This document shows positions 1 to 8,337 of a stretch of 34,048 nucleotides of DNA, in pieces. Position numbers and translations under genes: made by a program. The stretch lies in NCBI RefSeq assembly GCF_008710035.1, contig NZ_VYKI01000011.1, forward strand, positions 1 to 34,048. The letters run 5' to 3'. The notes beneath the pieces were generated by a model that worked only from the letters and a program-made list of their open reading frames with translations, searched no databases and was not told where the DNA came from. Numbering within the stretch: position 1 is the first letter of the stretch; each line of letters starts with the position of its first letter. This stretch comes from Stenotrophomonas cyclobalanopsidis. Lineage in GTDB: Bacteria > Pseudomonadota > Gammaproteobacteria > Xanthomonadales > Xanthomonadaceae.

Positions 1-189
1 AACCAGCATCGGCTACCGGAAGACGCCTGTCTCAACTGCGATCCGGGGTTGCCAGCCTTTTCCTGGAACACCGCCCCCGGCCGACAACGCCGAGGACGGT
101 GAAGATTTCCAAGACCCGCTATCCGGTAGATCGCAAGGCTGCACCGCTTAAGTGAACAGCATTACGGCGCGTGGCCGGGGCTTTTCGAT

Positions 190-1215
190 TCACTTGAACA
201 GCGTGTCCGGGTATTCCGGCTTCTGTTCCCGCGCCAGCAGGGCGCGCAGGCCTTCTTCCGGCGTCTGCTCGCCATGCAGGACGGCACGCACGCGGTCGGA
301 AATCGGCAGGTCGATGCCATGGCGGCGTGCCTGTCGCATCACCTCATCGGCAGTCTGCACCGACTCGACCACCTGGCCGATCTCGCGGATGGCATCCTGC
401 AGCGTCTGCCCACGGCCCAGGGCCAGGCCCAGGCGGCGGTTACGCGACAGGTCGCCGGTGCAGGTCAGCACCAGGTCGCCCAGGCCAGCCAGGCCCATCA
501 GGGTTTCCGGCTTGGCACCGATGGCGGCGGCAAGCCGCAGCATCTCGTTCAGACCACGCGTGATCAGGCCGGCACGGGCGTTCAGGCCCAGCTGCATGCC
601 ATCGGCCACGCCGGTGGCCACGGCCAGCACGTTCTTCATCGCGCCGCCCAGCTCGGCACCCACCATGTCATCGCCTGTGTAGGCGCGGAACGCCGGGCCA
701 TGCATGGCTTCGGCCACGGTCTGCGCGAACTCCGGCACGTCGCCGTGAACGGTGATGGCGGTGGGCAGGCCCAGGGTCACTTCCTTGGCGAACGACGGCC
801 CGGTGACCACGGCCAGCGGCACGTCGTCCCCCAGGATCTCGCGCGCCACTTCATGCAGGAAGCGGCCCGAACCGGGTTCAAAACCCTTGGTGGCCCACGC
901 CACGCCGGCACCAGCCGGACGCAGCGGTGCCAGCGCACGCACGGTTTCGTTGAACGCGTGCGACGGCGTCACCACCAGCACCCAGGCGGCATCCTGCAGG
1001 GCGGCCGCCATGTCGGTGGTCGCACGCAGGCTGTCCGGCAACGGGATGCCCGGCAGGTAACGCGGGTTCTCGTGGCGCTGGTCGATGGCTTCGACCACGG
1101 CGGCATCGCGCCCCCACAGCACGGTCGGGTGACCGTGCCGGGCAAGCAGGGTGGCCAGCGCGGTTCCCCAGGAACCGGCGCCCAGCACGGCGATCTTGTC
1201 AGCGGTAGTGCTCAT
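190..1215 (-). CDS. gpsA: Glycerol-3-phosphate dehydrogenase [NAD(P)+]
   Basis: A 341-residue cytoplasmic enzyme that interconverts dihydroxyacetone phosphate and sn-glycerol 3-phosphate, the backbone for phospholipid synthesis. The N-terminal Rossmann fold shows [10 protein letters not shown] near residues 12-21 for dinucleotide binding. TKGFEPGSG follows at about 109-117. The family's catalytic lysine is in GGAMKNVLA (Lys194), and the C-terminal domain carries [12 protein letters not shown] and the SRNRRLG motif. Length matches the family (E. coli 339). It starts 20 bp after the secB stop, so it is probably the last gene of a yibN-secB-gpsA operon, an order shared with enterics. Assignment is essentially certain. 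Confidence 0.97.
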   Translation of the reverse strand: MSTTADKIAVLGAGSWGTALATLLARHGHPTVLWGRDAAVVEAIDQRHENPRYLPGIPLPDSLRATTDMAAALQDAAWVLVVTPSHAFNETVRALAPLRPAGAGVAWATKGFEPGSGRFLHEVAREILGDDVPLAVVTGPSFAKEVTLGLPTAITVHGDVPEFAQTVAEAMHGPAFRAYTGDDMVGAELGGAMKNVLAVATGVADGMQLGLNARAGLITRGLNEMLRLAAAIGAKPETLMGLAGLGDLVLTCTGDLSRNRRLGLALGRGQTLQDAIREIGQVVESVQTADEVMRQARRHGIDLPISDRVRAVLHGEQTPEEGLRALLAREQKPEYPDTLFK

Positions 1216-1235
1216 CCGTGACGTCGCAGCGGGGA

Positions 1236-1754
1236 TCAGGCGTTGCCGACCGGCTCGGAGTCAGCCAGCGACGGTGCGTCGCCCTGCTCCTGGCGCTGGC
1301 GCAGGGTTTCTGCGTACAGGCCTTCGAAGTTGATCGGCTGCAGGAAGAACGGCGGGAAGCCGCCGGCCTGGATCAGGTCGCTGACCAGCTGGCGCACGTA
1401 CGGGAACAGGATGTTCGGGCACTGGGTACCGAGCAGCACGTCGATCGACTGCGGGTCCAGGCCGACCAGGCCGAACACGCCGGCCTGCTTCACTTCGGCC
1501 ACGTAGGCGGTGCGCTCACCGGCCTGGCAGGTCAGGGTGACGGCCAGCACGACTTCGAAGGCGTTCTCGCCCAGGCGCTGCACCTGCTGGTTCAGGTTGA
1601 GCTGCAGTTCCGGCTGCACCTGGTCATTGAAGATGGTCGGGGCATTCGGCGATTCGAAGGAAACGTCCTTGACGTAGATCTTCTCGACGGTGAACGCGGG
1701 GCCGTTGGCGGCATCGACCGGCGCGACGGCGCCGTTGGTGGTCTCTTCGGACAT
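1236..1754 (-). CDS. secB: Protein-export chaperone SecB
   Basis: A 172-residue cytosolic chaperone that holds preproteins unfolded and delivers them to SecA. The family core is clear: [19 protein letters not shown] near residues 21-39, the beta-strand region with [11 protein letters not shown], and the conserved helix [20 protein letters not shown] followed by [10 protein letters not shown]. The start was set at the ATG at 1754 because it begins the MSEE-type N-terminus usual for SecB and has GGAG 9-10 bases upstream; the frame stays open to 1853, but the added residues do not look like SecB. The C-terminal tail is acidic. The neighbours, yibN upstream and gpsA downstream, match the E. coli secB locus except that grxC is missing. 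Confidence 0.97.
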   Translation of the reverse strand: MSEETTNGAVAPVDAANGPAFTVEKIYVKDVSFESPNAPTIFNDQVQPELQLNLNQQVQRLGENAFEVVLAVTLTCQAGERTAYVAEVKQAGVFGLVGLDPQSIDVLLGTQCPNILFPYVRQLVSDLIQAGGFPPFFLQPINFEGLYAETLRQRQEQGDAPSLADSEPVGNA

Positions 1755-1853
1755 TTCCAGTAACTCCAATGAATGCAATGAAAACGAGTGTCGAACTACA
1801 GGGTTGGGGGCAGCGGCAGGCCCATACAAGGCCAGTTCCGCCATCCCCTGCAA

Positions 1854-2291
1854 TCAGTTGCGGCCCTTGACCAGCGGCAATTCGGCCTGCTGCCAGGCGG
1901 GAATGCCGCCTTCCAGCACGAAGACCTTCTCGAAACCGGCCTTCTTCAGCGTCTTGGCGGCGGTTTCCGACGCGTTGCCGCTGCGGCACACCAGCACCAC
2001 CGGGCTCTGCTTGGCGTTGGCCACCAGCTTGTGCTCGGCGTTGAAGGCGCTGGCCTGGGCGCTGCGGCTGCCGGCGATGTGACCCTTTTCGAAGTCAGCG
2101 CTGGGCGACAGATCGACCACGACCGCGCCACCGGCATTCATCAGGTGGGTCAGCTCGGCTGGCTTGATGCCCTTGTAGCCCCGGAACAGGCGACGGGTTT
2201 CGGTGACGATGAGGGCCACGGTCAGGCCGACCAGGGCCGCGGACAGCATCGGGTTTCGGCCTGCAAAGGCCAGCAACTCTTCGTAATTCAC
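1854..2291 (-). CDS. yibN: Membrane-anchored rhodanese-like protein (YibN type)
   Basis: A 145-residue protein with one N-terminal membrane segment (about residues 14-32, ALVGLTVALIV) followed by a rhodanese domain. The domain has the typical VVVDLSPSADFEKGHIAGS segment and an active-site loop with cysteine (VLVCRSGNASETAAK, Cys near 105), so sulfurtransferase chemistry is possible. It then has the closing VLEGGIPAWQQAELPLV. N-terminal layout and position before secB match E. coli YibN. The start codon is GTG at 2289-2291 with only a weak Shine-Dalgarno. It is 99 bp upstream of secB and probably co-transcribed. The physiological substrate is unknown; a link to the Sec machinery is inferred from the locus. 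Confidence 0.9.
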   Translation of the reverse strand: MNYEELLAFAGRNPMLSAALVGLTVALIVTETRRLFRGYKGIKPAELTHLMNAGGAVVVDLSPSADFEKGHIAGSRSAQASAFNAEHKLVANAKQSPVVLVCRSGNASETAAKTLKKAGFEKVFVLEGGIPAWQQAELPLVKGRN

Positions 2292-2348
2292 TCAGGTCAC
2301 GGGTCGATTAAGCGGGCGCCGATTGTCGCACAAGCCGCAGGCGGCCCG

Positions 2349-2780
2349 TCACTGCCCCTTCCACAGGTCCGGCAGGCCGGCCGCCTGCCACCAGCGCTTG
2401 GCTTCCGGGTCCCAGCGCCAGCGCTCGACCACCACCACGGTGCGCTCGGCCTGGGTGTTCTGGTTGATCACCCCGATTTCCACCCGCCGCTCGACCTGGC
2501 CACCGTCCAGCGAGGCGCTGCTGCGCTCGCGGTAGGAGGACACGCGCAGCTGCGCGTAACGGTTGAGCTCGAACTCGGTGGGCGGCTTTTCCTTGCGCAG
2601 CTCCGGGTCCAGGTAGGCAATGGCATCGTCCATGCTGCCCCAGCGGATGGTCGCGCCGTAGGCGATCTGGGTCTCTTCCAGCAGCTTGCGCTGCTTGCGG
2701 GTGAGGTCGTCGGCAGCGGCACCGGCCACTGCACTGACCAGCAGCAGGGAGCACATCAGGAACTGGATCAGGCGGCGCAT
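2349..2780 (-). CDS. Small secreted protein of unknown function
   Basis: A 143-residue protein starting MRRLIQFLMCSLLLVSAVAG, a clear Sec signal peptide with probable cleavage after AAA near residue 23. There is no lipobox in lipoprotein position. The mature part is charged, rich in Glu, Arg and Trp, and contains WGSMDDAIAYLDPELR followed by a beta-rich segment (VERRVEIGVI, RTVVVVERWRWDPE). This resembles small periplasmic domains related to nuclear-transport-factor folds, but no family can be named with confidence. It lies between the rhodanese gene and a thioesterase gene, all on the minus strand, and may share transcription with the latter (32 bp apart). Confidence 0.8.
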   Translation of the reverse strand: MRRLIQFLMCSLLLVSAVAGAAADDLTRKQRKLLEETQIAYGATIRWGSMDDAIAYLDPELRKEKPPTEFELNRYAQLRVSSYRERSSASLDGGQVERRVEIGVINQNTQAERTVVVVERWRWDPEAKRWWQAAGLPDLWKGQ

Positions 2781-2812
2781 CGGTGGTTTCCCCAGGACGT
2801 CAGCCTGCCATC

Positions 2813-3280
2813 CTACCCTCTGGCGAAGGCGACGAAGCGACCGCTCAGCTCGGCGGCCGAACGGCCATCGGCTCCCGGCTGGCGGGCGACGATGCTGATG
2901 CGGGCCTTGCCGCGCTGGCGGAAGGTGGCCAGGAAGGTATCCCAGCTGCCGGCTTCGGCGGTTTCAGCGTGGGCGTGCAGGTCTTCGTAGACCGGCGCCA
3001 GGTAGCGCAGGTTGCTGTCGGCCACGTAGACCTCGGCATCGTGCCCGGCCAGGCGCAGGCGCAGGCTGACCAGCGCCCAGCCCGACAGGGTGAGCACCGA
3101 GGCCAGGCTGCCACCGAAGGCGTTGCCCTTGTCGTTGACGTTGGCGGCCAGGGGCGCGGTGATGCGCAGGACGCCGTCGGCATAGCCATCCAGGCGGATC
3201 TGCATCGCACGGACCGCCGGCATGCAGTCAAGCACGTCCTGCAGGGAGGCCAGCGAGGAGGTCAGGGCATCAGCGGACAT
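2813..3280 (-). CDS. Putative thioesterase, YiiD C-terminal (hot-dog) type
   Basis: A 155-residue single-domain protein. The stretch NDKGNAFGGSLASVLTLSGWAL (roughly residues 47-68) is the signature of the hot-dog thioesterase family found as the C-terminal domain of E. coli YiiD. It is followed by VYVADSNLRYLAPV, the usual second strand region. It probably hydrolyses acyl-CoA or a related thioester in the cytoplasm; the substrate cannot be read from sequence. The start at 3280 (MSADAL) was chosen because upstream codons run into the divergent hemD start, only 34 bp away. Here the acetyltransferase half of YiiD is absent. Confidence 0.85.
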   Translation of the reverse strand: MSADALTSSLASLQDVLDCMPAVRAMQIRLDGYADGVLRITAPLAANVNDKGNAFGGSLASVLTLSGWALVSLRLRLAGHDAEVYVADSNLRYLAPVYEDLHAHAETAEAGSWDTFLATFRQRGKARISIVARQPGADGRSAAELSGRFVAFARG

Positions 3281-3314
3281 CGAGCAGCAACCACGACAAC
3301 GAAGGGCCCGCATA

Positions 3315-4103
3315 ATGACGTCAATGGCCAACCATACGATACCCACTGGCTGGACCCTGATTTCGCTGCGGCCGCAGGGACAGCATGCCGGGCTGAGGCT
3401 GGCTGCGGCCAGGCTGGGCGGGGCCACCGTGGCGTTGTCGCCGTGGCGGCTGCAGCGGCTGCGGGGCGCGGCGGTCGAACAGCGGCTGAACCGGGCGCTG
3501 TCCTGCGCGCGGGTGGTGTTCACCAGCCCGGCGGCGGTCGCGGCCGCTGCGGCACTGCAGCACCTGCCTGCGGCCCAGCGTGGTCCGTGGCTGACCGTGG
3601 GCGAAGGCACCGCGCGCGCCCTGCACGCGCAGGGAATTACCGACGTGCACGCGCCACAGCGGATGGACAGCGAAGGCCTGCTGGGCCTGCCGGTGCTGGC
3701 CGACGTGCGCGGCACGGACATCGGCCTGGTGACTGCACCCGGCGGCCGCGGCCTGATTGCCGCACAGCTTGAGGCAGCGGGCGCGCGGATCATCCGTGCC
3801 GACGTCTACCAGCGGGTGCCGCTGGTGATACCGCGGCGAAAACTGGCGCGATTGGCCCGCTCGGGGACGCCGTGGTTGCTGGCCGTCAGCAGCGGCGAGG
3901 CCCTGCAGCGCTTCTGGCAGCAGCTGCCCCCCGGTGGGCAGCAGCGCCTGTGTGAACAGGCCATCGTGCTGGCCGCCAGCGAACGCCTAGCCGAGCAGGC
4001 GCGCGCGCTGGGGTTTGCCAGCGTGGTGCGCAGCGAAGGGCCCGCCGTCACCCAGATGACGGCGGCCGCACACGCCGCGCTCACTGCCCCGGCAGCGACC
4101 TGA
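3315..4103 (+). CDS. hemD: Uroporphyrinogen-III synthase
   Basis: A 262-residue cytoplasmic enzyme that cyclises hydroxymethylbilane with inversion of ring D to give uroporphyrinogen III, for heme and siroheme. HemD is poorly conserved, but the expected landmarks are there: ISLRPQGQ at the start, VVFTSPAAVAAA (about 68-79), VGEGTARAL, the phosphate-binding linker VTAPGGRGLIAAQLEAAGA (about 147-165) and ADVYQRVP. ATG at 3315 and at 3324 are both possible; GAAGGG at 3301-3306 favours the first. hemX and hemY follow on the same strand as in the enteric hemCDXY operon, but hemC is not upstream here. Context strongly supports the call. Confidence 0.92.
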   Translation: MTSMANHTIPTGWTLISLRPQGQHAGLRLAAARLGGATVALSPWRLQRLRGAAVEQRLNRALSCARVVFTSPAAVAAAAALQHLPAAQRGPWLTVGEGTARALHAQGITDVHAPQRMDSEGLLGLPVLADVRGTDIGLVTAPGGRGLIAAQLEAAGARIIRADVYQRVPLVIPRRKLARLARSGTPWLLAVSSGEALQRFWQQLPPGGQQRLCEQAIVLAASERLAEQARALGFASVVRSEGPAVTQMTAAAHAALTAPAAT

Positions 4104-4110
4104 ACAGGCA

Positions 4111-4130
4111 CCCGGCGCACGCTTGCCGGG
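4111..4130 (+). other. GC-rich hairpin between hemD and hemX
   Basis: A six-base perfect stem (CCCGGC / GCCGGG) with an eight-base loop just after the hemD stop. There is no U-tract, so it is not an intrinsic terminator on the plus strand. It could stabilise the hemD message end or attenuate read-through into hemX, which begins about 80 bp later. Function is inference only. Confidence 0.35.
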
Positions 4131-4207
4131 TTCAGCGCCAACGGTAATGCTGTGTCCAACGCTGCCTGCTGGCTCCCCGCCAGTAAGGCCGCCGACAAGG
4201 AAGCCCG

Positions 4208-5185
4208 ATGAACGACACTCCGCCACCTGCCCCCTCCCGCCGTCCTGCACGCTGGCTGCTGCCGCTTGCGGTGCTGGTGGTGCTGGGCGCCGCGGGTTAC
4301 GCGGGCTGGCACCACTGGCAGCAACAGCAGCGCGACCGGGCGGCACAGGCACAGACCACGGACGTGCAGCTGAAGGGGCTGGAGGCGACCGTCGAGGCCC
4401 TGCGCCGCGACCAGCGCGCGACCAGCCAGCGCCTGCAGGATGCGGCCGCCACCAACCGCGTGCTGCGCGATGAAATGCTGGGCCTGTCCCAGCGCAGCGC
4501 GTTGCTGGAAGAGAACCTGACCCGGCTGACCGAAAGTGCCAACCAGGGCCGCCAGGCCGTGCAGCGCGACGAGGCCGAGCTGCTGCTGACCCAGGCCGCG
4601 CAACGGCTGGCCTTCGCCGACGATGTGGAAGGCGCGCGCCGGTTGTATGCGCAGGCCGCCACCGCGTTGGCCGACCTGCCGGACAACGAAGGCCTGAACC
4701 TGCGCCAGGCGCTGGTGCAGGAACGCGACGCGCTGGATGCACTGGGCACCGGCCCGCGCGTGCAGGCGCTGCACCGACTGGATGCCGTGGCCCAGGCGCT
4801 GCAGGGGCTGCCCTCCGAGCTGCCGCCCTCGCCGGCCGAAGCGGCTGCCAAGCCGTGGTGGCAATCGGCGCTGGCGCCCTTCGTGGATATCACCCCGACC
4901 CGCTTGAACGGCCCGCTGACCCAGGCCGAGCGCGCTGCCGCCGATGACGCGCTGCAGCTGGAACTGACCCTGGCCCGCGCGGCCATCGAGCGTGGCGACC
5001 GCAGCGGCCGTGATGCCGCGCTGAACCGCGTGGCCCACTGGGCGCAGCGGCGCTGGCCGGATTCACCGGGCCTGCGCGCGCAACATGCTGAACTTCAGGC
5101 CTTGCGCAAGGCCCCCCTGCAGGCCGAGAGCAGCGTGCTAGGCAGCACCCTGCAACAACTGCGCTCCCAGACCGACCGGAGGTAA
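4208..5185 (+). CDS. hemX: HemX-type membrane protein
   Basis: A 325-residue inner-membrane protein. After a short Pro-rich cytoplasmic end there is one membrane segment (about residues 18-38, LLPLAVLVVLGAAGYAG). Next comes an Ala/Gln/Arg-rich coiled coil (about 45-115) and a helical domain with ELLLTQAAQRLAFADDVEGA, WQSALAPFVDI and QLELTLARAAIERGD, typical of HemX. It is sometimes labelled uroporphyrinogen-III C-methyltransferase, but no SAM-methyltransferase domain is present, so I do not assign that activity. Its role is unproven in the family. AGGAAG lies 6-11 bases before the ATG. hemY follows 6 bp after its stop. Confidence 0.92.
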   Translation: MNDTPPPAPSRRPARWLLPLAVLVVLGAAGYAGWHHWQQQQRDRAAQAQTTDVQLKGLEATVEALRRDQRATSQRLQDAAATNRVLRDEMLGLSQRSALLEENLTRLTESANQGRQAVQRDEAELLLTQAAQRLAFADDVEGARRLYAQAATALADLPDNEGLNLRQALVQERDALDALGTGPRVQALHRLDAVAQALQGLPSELPPSPAEAAAKPWWQSALAPFVDITPTRLNGPLTQAERAAADDALQLELTLARAAIERGDRSGRDAALNRVAHWAQRRWPDSPGLRAQHAELQALRKAPLQAESSVLGSTLQQLRSQTDRR

Positions 5186-5191
5186 CACCCG

Positions 5192-6487
5192 ATGAAACCC
5201 CTGCAATCCCTGGTCGTACTGCTGCTGGCCGTGGCCATCGGCGTGGTGGCTGCGCAATGGCTCGGCACCGATGATCTGAACCGCTATGGCGAAGTGACCC
5301 TGCGCTACGGCGGCTACGACTACCACAGCAACCTGCCCAAGGTGGCCCTGCTATCGGTGATCGGCGTGCTGGTGCTGTGGCTGCTGTGGAGCCTGGTGGC
5401 GGCGCCGTTCCGCGCCTGGGGCCGCTACCGCCGCAAGCAGGGCCGCGTGCGCCTGATCGATGGCCTGCAGGCCTACGAACACGGCCACTGGCAGCGTGCG
5501 GAAAAGCTGCTGGATGGCGCGGCCGCCGACCCGGAAGTGAGCGCGGTGGCGCTGGCGAACGCGGTGCGCAGCGCGCAGTCGCGTGCCGATGCCGCATCCG
5601 GCGAGGCGCTGCTGCAGCGCCTGGGTGAAAGCGATGCCACGCTGCATGCGCTGCTGCGCGCCGAGCAGCTGCTGGCGCGCGACCTGCCGGTGGATGCGAT
5701 CAACGTGCTGGACGTGGCGGCGATCCAGCCGCTGCCGCCGCGCGGCCTGTGGCTGCGCACCGAAGCGCTGGCCCAGGCCGGGCGCGCGCACGAGGCCTAC
5801 GGCCAGCTGGGCGCGCTGCGGCAGAGCAAGGTGCTGCCGGCCGACGCCAGCAGCGAACTGGAAGCCCGCCTGGCCGCGCAGGCCCTGCTGGAGGCCGGCG
5901 ATGTGAACGCGCTGGCCGCGCAGTGGGAAGCCACGCCGAAGGCACTGCGGCCGACCCCGGACGTGGTGGCGGCCTATGCCACCCGCGCGGTGGCGCTGGA
6001 TTGGGATGAGCCGGCGCTGCTGGCACTGGAACAGGCGCTGGACCATCGCTGGGACGACGAACTGGTGGCGCTGTATGGCCGCCTGCCTGCCGAGCGGCTG
6101 GCCACCCGCCAAGCCAACCTGGCGCGCTGGCGCAACGTGCATGACGATTCAGCCGCGCTGCGCCTGGCGCAGGGCCGCATCGCCCTGGCTCAGCAGCAGT
6201 GGGATGCAGCGGATGCGTTCCTGCACGAAGCCATTGCCGCCGGTGCCGGTGCGCCGGCGTGGGAGGCGCTGGGTGAAGCGTTTGCCCAGCGCGGCGAACA
6301 CGCACTGGCCGCGCAGTGCATGGCCAATGCGCTGCGCCTGCAGCGTGGCGAGGACAGTGTGGCGCTGGTGCATGCGGTCGATGCCGTGCCGCGCAGCACG
6401 GTGGAAGACCTGCCTACTGCCGCGCAGCCGCCGGTGTACGACGCCAATGAGGTGCGCGATGAGTTCGGCAACCCGCGGGTGCCGTGA
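5192..6487 (+). CDS. hemY: HemY-type TPR membrane protein
   Basis: A 431-residue inner-membrane protein with two membrane segments near the N-terminus (about residues 5-22 and 50-72). Between them is the conserved segment DLNRYGEVTLRYGGYDYHSNLP. A long alpha-helical region of TPR-like repeats follows (ALANAVRSAQSRADAASG, ALAQAGRAHEAYGQL, WDAADAFLHEAIAAG). This is the HemY_N plus TPR layout of the hemX-hemY pair. It is not the protoporphyrinogen oxidase that shares the name in Gram-positives. Its role in heme synthesis is inferred from the conserved operon. GGAGG sits 9-13 bases before the start, inside the end of hemX. The transcript probably ends at the hairpin at 6533. Confidence 0.93.
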   Translation: MKPLQSLVVLLLAVAIGVVAAQWLGTDDLNRYGEVTLRYGGYDYHSNLPKVALLSVIGVLVLWLLWSLVAAPFRAWGRYRRKQGRVRLIDGLQAYEHGHWQRAEKLLDGAAADPEVSAVALANAVRSAQSRADAASGEALLQRLGESDATLHALLRAEQLLARDLPVDAINVLDVAAIQPLPPRGLWLRTEALAQAGRAHEAYGQLGALRQSKVLPADASSELEARLAAQALLEAGDVNALAAQWEATPKALRPTPDVVAAYATRAVALDWDEPALLALEQALDHRWDDELVALYGRLPAERLATRQANLARWRNVHDDSAALRLAQGRIALAQQQWDAADAFLHEAIAAGAGAPAWEALGEAFAQRGEHALAAQCMANALRLQRGEDSVALVHAVDAVPRSTVEDLPTAAQPPVYDANEVRDEFGNPRVP

Positions 6488-6500
6488 GCATGGCTGAGGT

Positions 6501-6525
6501 GTGCCGACCAACGGTCGGCACCCAC
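6501..6525. repeat. SMAG-like REP palindrome
   Basis: A 25-nt imperfect palindrome (GTGCCGACC-AAC-GGTCGGCAC followed by CCAC). Read on the minus strand it has a GTGG head, a variant of the GTAG-headed SMAG elements of Stenotrophomonas. It sits 14 bp past the hemY stop. A near-identical copy is at 6910-6934, and related copies are at 23411-23435 and 23457-23481. Confidence 0.8.
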
Positions 6526-6532
6526 CAACAGA

Positions 6533-6560
6533 AACGCCGCCCGATGGGGCGGCGTTTTTT
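6533..6560 (+). terminator. Rho-independent terminator, copy 1
   Basis: A ten-base stem AACGCCGCCC / GGGCGGCGTT with loop GATG, followed by a run of T ending TTTTTTG. On the minus strand the stem is followed by TC..TG without a U-run, so it mainly terminates plus-strand transcription from hemY. Confidence 0.85.
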
Positions 6561-6714
6561 GTTGATCTGGTAGTCGCCAACCTTGGTTGGCGCTCGGCAC
6601 TCACCCGAGCGGTTGCACTGCACGGCCGACCAAGGTCGGCATCTACCAAAGCACTCCCCGGCGATGACGCTGCACGGCCGAACCGAAGCATTTCCGGTAG
6701 TCGCCAACCACAGA

Positions 6715-6742
6715 AACGCCGCCCGATGGGGCGGCGTTTTTT
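6715..6742 (+). terminator. Rho-independent terminator, copy 2
   Basis: The duplicate of the hairpin at 6533-6560, identical in stem, loop and T-run, carried in the second 182-bp repeat. It makes a double terminator after hemY. Confidence 0.8.
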
Positions 6743-6909
6743 GTTGATCTGGTAGTCGCCAACCTTGGTTGGCGCTCGGCACTCATCCGAGCGGTGGCAC
6801 TGCACGGCCGACCAAGGTCGGCATCTACCAAAGCACTTCCCGGCGATGACGCTGCACGGCCGAACCGAAGCATTTCCGGTAGTCGCCAACCTTGGTTCGT
6901 ACCTGAAGC

Positions 6910-6934
6910 GTGCCGACCAACGGTCGGCACCCAC
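6910..6934. repeat. SMAG-like REP palindrome
   Basis: The same GTGCCGACC-AAC-GGTCGGCAC sequence as at 6501-6525, 14 bp from the thiolase stop. The two copies bracket the 182-bp duplication in the same orientation. Confidence 0.8.
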
Positions 6935-6948
6935 CAGAGCAGCGGCAA

Positions 6949-8229
6949 TCAGCGTTCGACGATCGCCACCACGCCCATGCCGCCAGCGGTGCAGATCGAC
7001 ACCAGCGCGCGGCCACCGCCGCGTTCGGCCAGCTGCTTGGCCGCCGTCGCGATCACGCGGGCACCGGTCGCGGCGAACGGGTGGCCGGTGGCCAGCGACG
7101 AACCCAGCAGGTTGATCTTGTCCGGGTCGATGCGGCCCATCGGTGCATCCAGGCCCAGGCGGTTGCGGCAGTAATCCTCGCTCTCCCACGCACGCAGGGT
7201 GCACAGCACCTGCGCGGCGAAGGCTTCGTGGATCTCGTAGATGTCGAAATCCTGCAGGGTGAGGCCGTTGCGCTTGAGCATCTCCGGCACGGCGACGGTC
7301 GGTGCCATCAGCAGGCCTTCACCGTGCACGAAATCCACCGCCGACACGTGGGCATCGCGCAGGTAGGCCTGCGGCTCGTGGCCGTGCGCGCGGGCCCATT
7401 CCTCGCTGGCCAGCAGCACCGCAGCGGCACCATCGGTGAGCGGAGTGGAATTGGCGGCGGTCAGCGTGCCGCGGCCCGAGACCTTGTCGAAGGCCGGCTT
7501 CAGCGTGGCCAGCTTTTCCAGCGAGGTATCGGCGCGCAGGATGTTGTCCCGCTCGACGCCACGGAACGGCGCGATCAGGTCGTTGAAGAAACCGCGCTCG
7601 TAGGCAGCAGCCAGCTTCTTGTGCGAGGACACCGCCCATTCGTCCTGCGAATCACGCGAGATGTTCCATTCCTTGGCCATGTCCTCGCAGTGGTCGCCCA
7701 TGCTCTTGCCGGTACGCGGCTCGGCCACGCCGGGGAACTCGGGCTTGAGTTCGGAGAGCTTGAAGCCGGAGGTCAGCGCGCGGATCTTGTCGCCGGTGCT
7801 CTTGGCCCGGTTGGCGGCCAGCAGGCGCGCGCGCAGCTTCTTGCCGTACACGATCGGCACGTCGGAGGTGGTGTCCGAGCCGCCGCCGATGCCCGACTCG
7901 ATCTGCCCCAGGGCGATCTTGTTGGCCACGGTGATGATGCTGTCCAGCGAGGTGCCGCAGGCGCGCTGCAGGGTGATGCCCGGGGTCAACGGCGACAGGC
8001 CCGAGGACAGCGTGGCTTCACGGCCCAGGTTCCAATCGCTGGAATGCTTGATGACCGCGCCCATCGCCACTTCGCCGAGCTGCTGGCCGTGCAGGCCGAA
8101 GCGTTCGACCAGCGCACCCAGTGTCCGCACCGACATGCCAAGGTTGCCGACATCCGAATACGCGGTGTTCTGGCGGCAGAACGGAATGCGGACGCCACCG
8201 AGGATGGCGACGGGACGAGCGTTGGGCAT
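6949..8229 (-). CDS. fadI: Acetyl-CoA C-acyltransferase (thiolase, FadI type)
   Basis: A 426-residue thiolase that cleaves 3-ketoacyl-CoA in beta-oxidation. The nucleophilic cysteine is in LQRACGTS (Cys91). The C-terminal catalytic motifs are present: HEAFAAQV, GHPFAATGAR and CTAGGMGVVAIVER with the second cysteine. The long insertion and the overall length fit the FadI branch (E. coli 436 residues) better than FadA or acetoacetyl-CoA thiolase. The start at 8229 (MPNARP) has AGG eight bases upstream; an in-frame ATG at 8244 lacks a ribosome site. No fadJ partner lies next to it, which is unlike E. coli fadIJ. The upstream gene is divergent. The fadI symbol is by similarity. Confidence 0.88.
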   Translation of the reverse strand: MPNARPVAILGGVRIPFCRQNTAYSDVGNLGMSVRTLGALVERFGLHGQQLGEVAMGAVIKHSSDWNLGREATLSSGLSPLTPGITLQRACGTSLDSIITVANKIALGQIESGIGGGSDTTSDVPIVYGKKLRARLLAANRAKSTGDKIRALTSGFKLSELKPEFPGVAEPRTGKSMGDHCEDMAKEWNISRDSQDEWAVSSHKKLAAAYERGFFNDLIAPFRGVERDNILRADTSLEKLATLKPAFDKVSGRGTLTAANSTPLTDGAAAVLLASEEWARAHGHEPQAYLRDAHVSAVDFVHGEGLLMAPTVAVPEMLKRNGLTLQDFDIYEIHEAFAAQVLCTLRAWESEDYCRNRLGLDAPMGRIDPDKINLLGSSLATGHPFAATGARVIATAAKQLAERGGGRALVSICTAGGMGVVAIVER

Positions 8230-8337
8230 GGAGATACCTGGCATGGATGAGGGTGTCTGCAACATGGCCTGCACGACGGAGCAGGCATAATGGAGCCAAG
8301 TGTAGCTGCCGCCCTGTGATGGGCCAACCGTGGAACC

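Larger units (their letters stand above)
6528..6891. repeat. 182-bp tandem duplication containing terminator and REPs
   Basis: Positions 6528-6709 are repeated at 6710-6891 with an exact 182-bp offset and about three substitutions (for example in TCACCCGAGCGGTTGC versus TCATCCGAGCGGTGGC). Each copy contains a rho-independent hairpin, a GTAG-headed palindrome (6570-6593 and 6752-6775) and an oppositely oriented GTAG palindrome (6625-6646 and 6807-6828). A partial third start of the GTAG-TCGCC palindrome follows at about 6879. No coding potential is apparent. The whole block lies between the convergent hemY and thiolase genes. Confidence 0.9.

Noticed and set aside
1..189. Possible tail of a gene running in from the left edge
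   Set aside because: Two plus-strand frames are open from the edge and stop near 151 and 155, but neither gives a recognisable C-terminus, so a gene cannot be supported.
274..1221. Plus-strand open frame opposite gpsA
   Set aside because: Antisense shadow rich in Gly, His and Gln with no motif; gpsA on the other strand is certain.
4208..5185. Uroporphyrinogen-III methyltransferase activity for HemX
   Set aside because: The name is used for some homologues, but no SAM-methyltransferase domain or its motifs are present; the protein is an anchored coiled coil.
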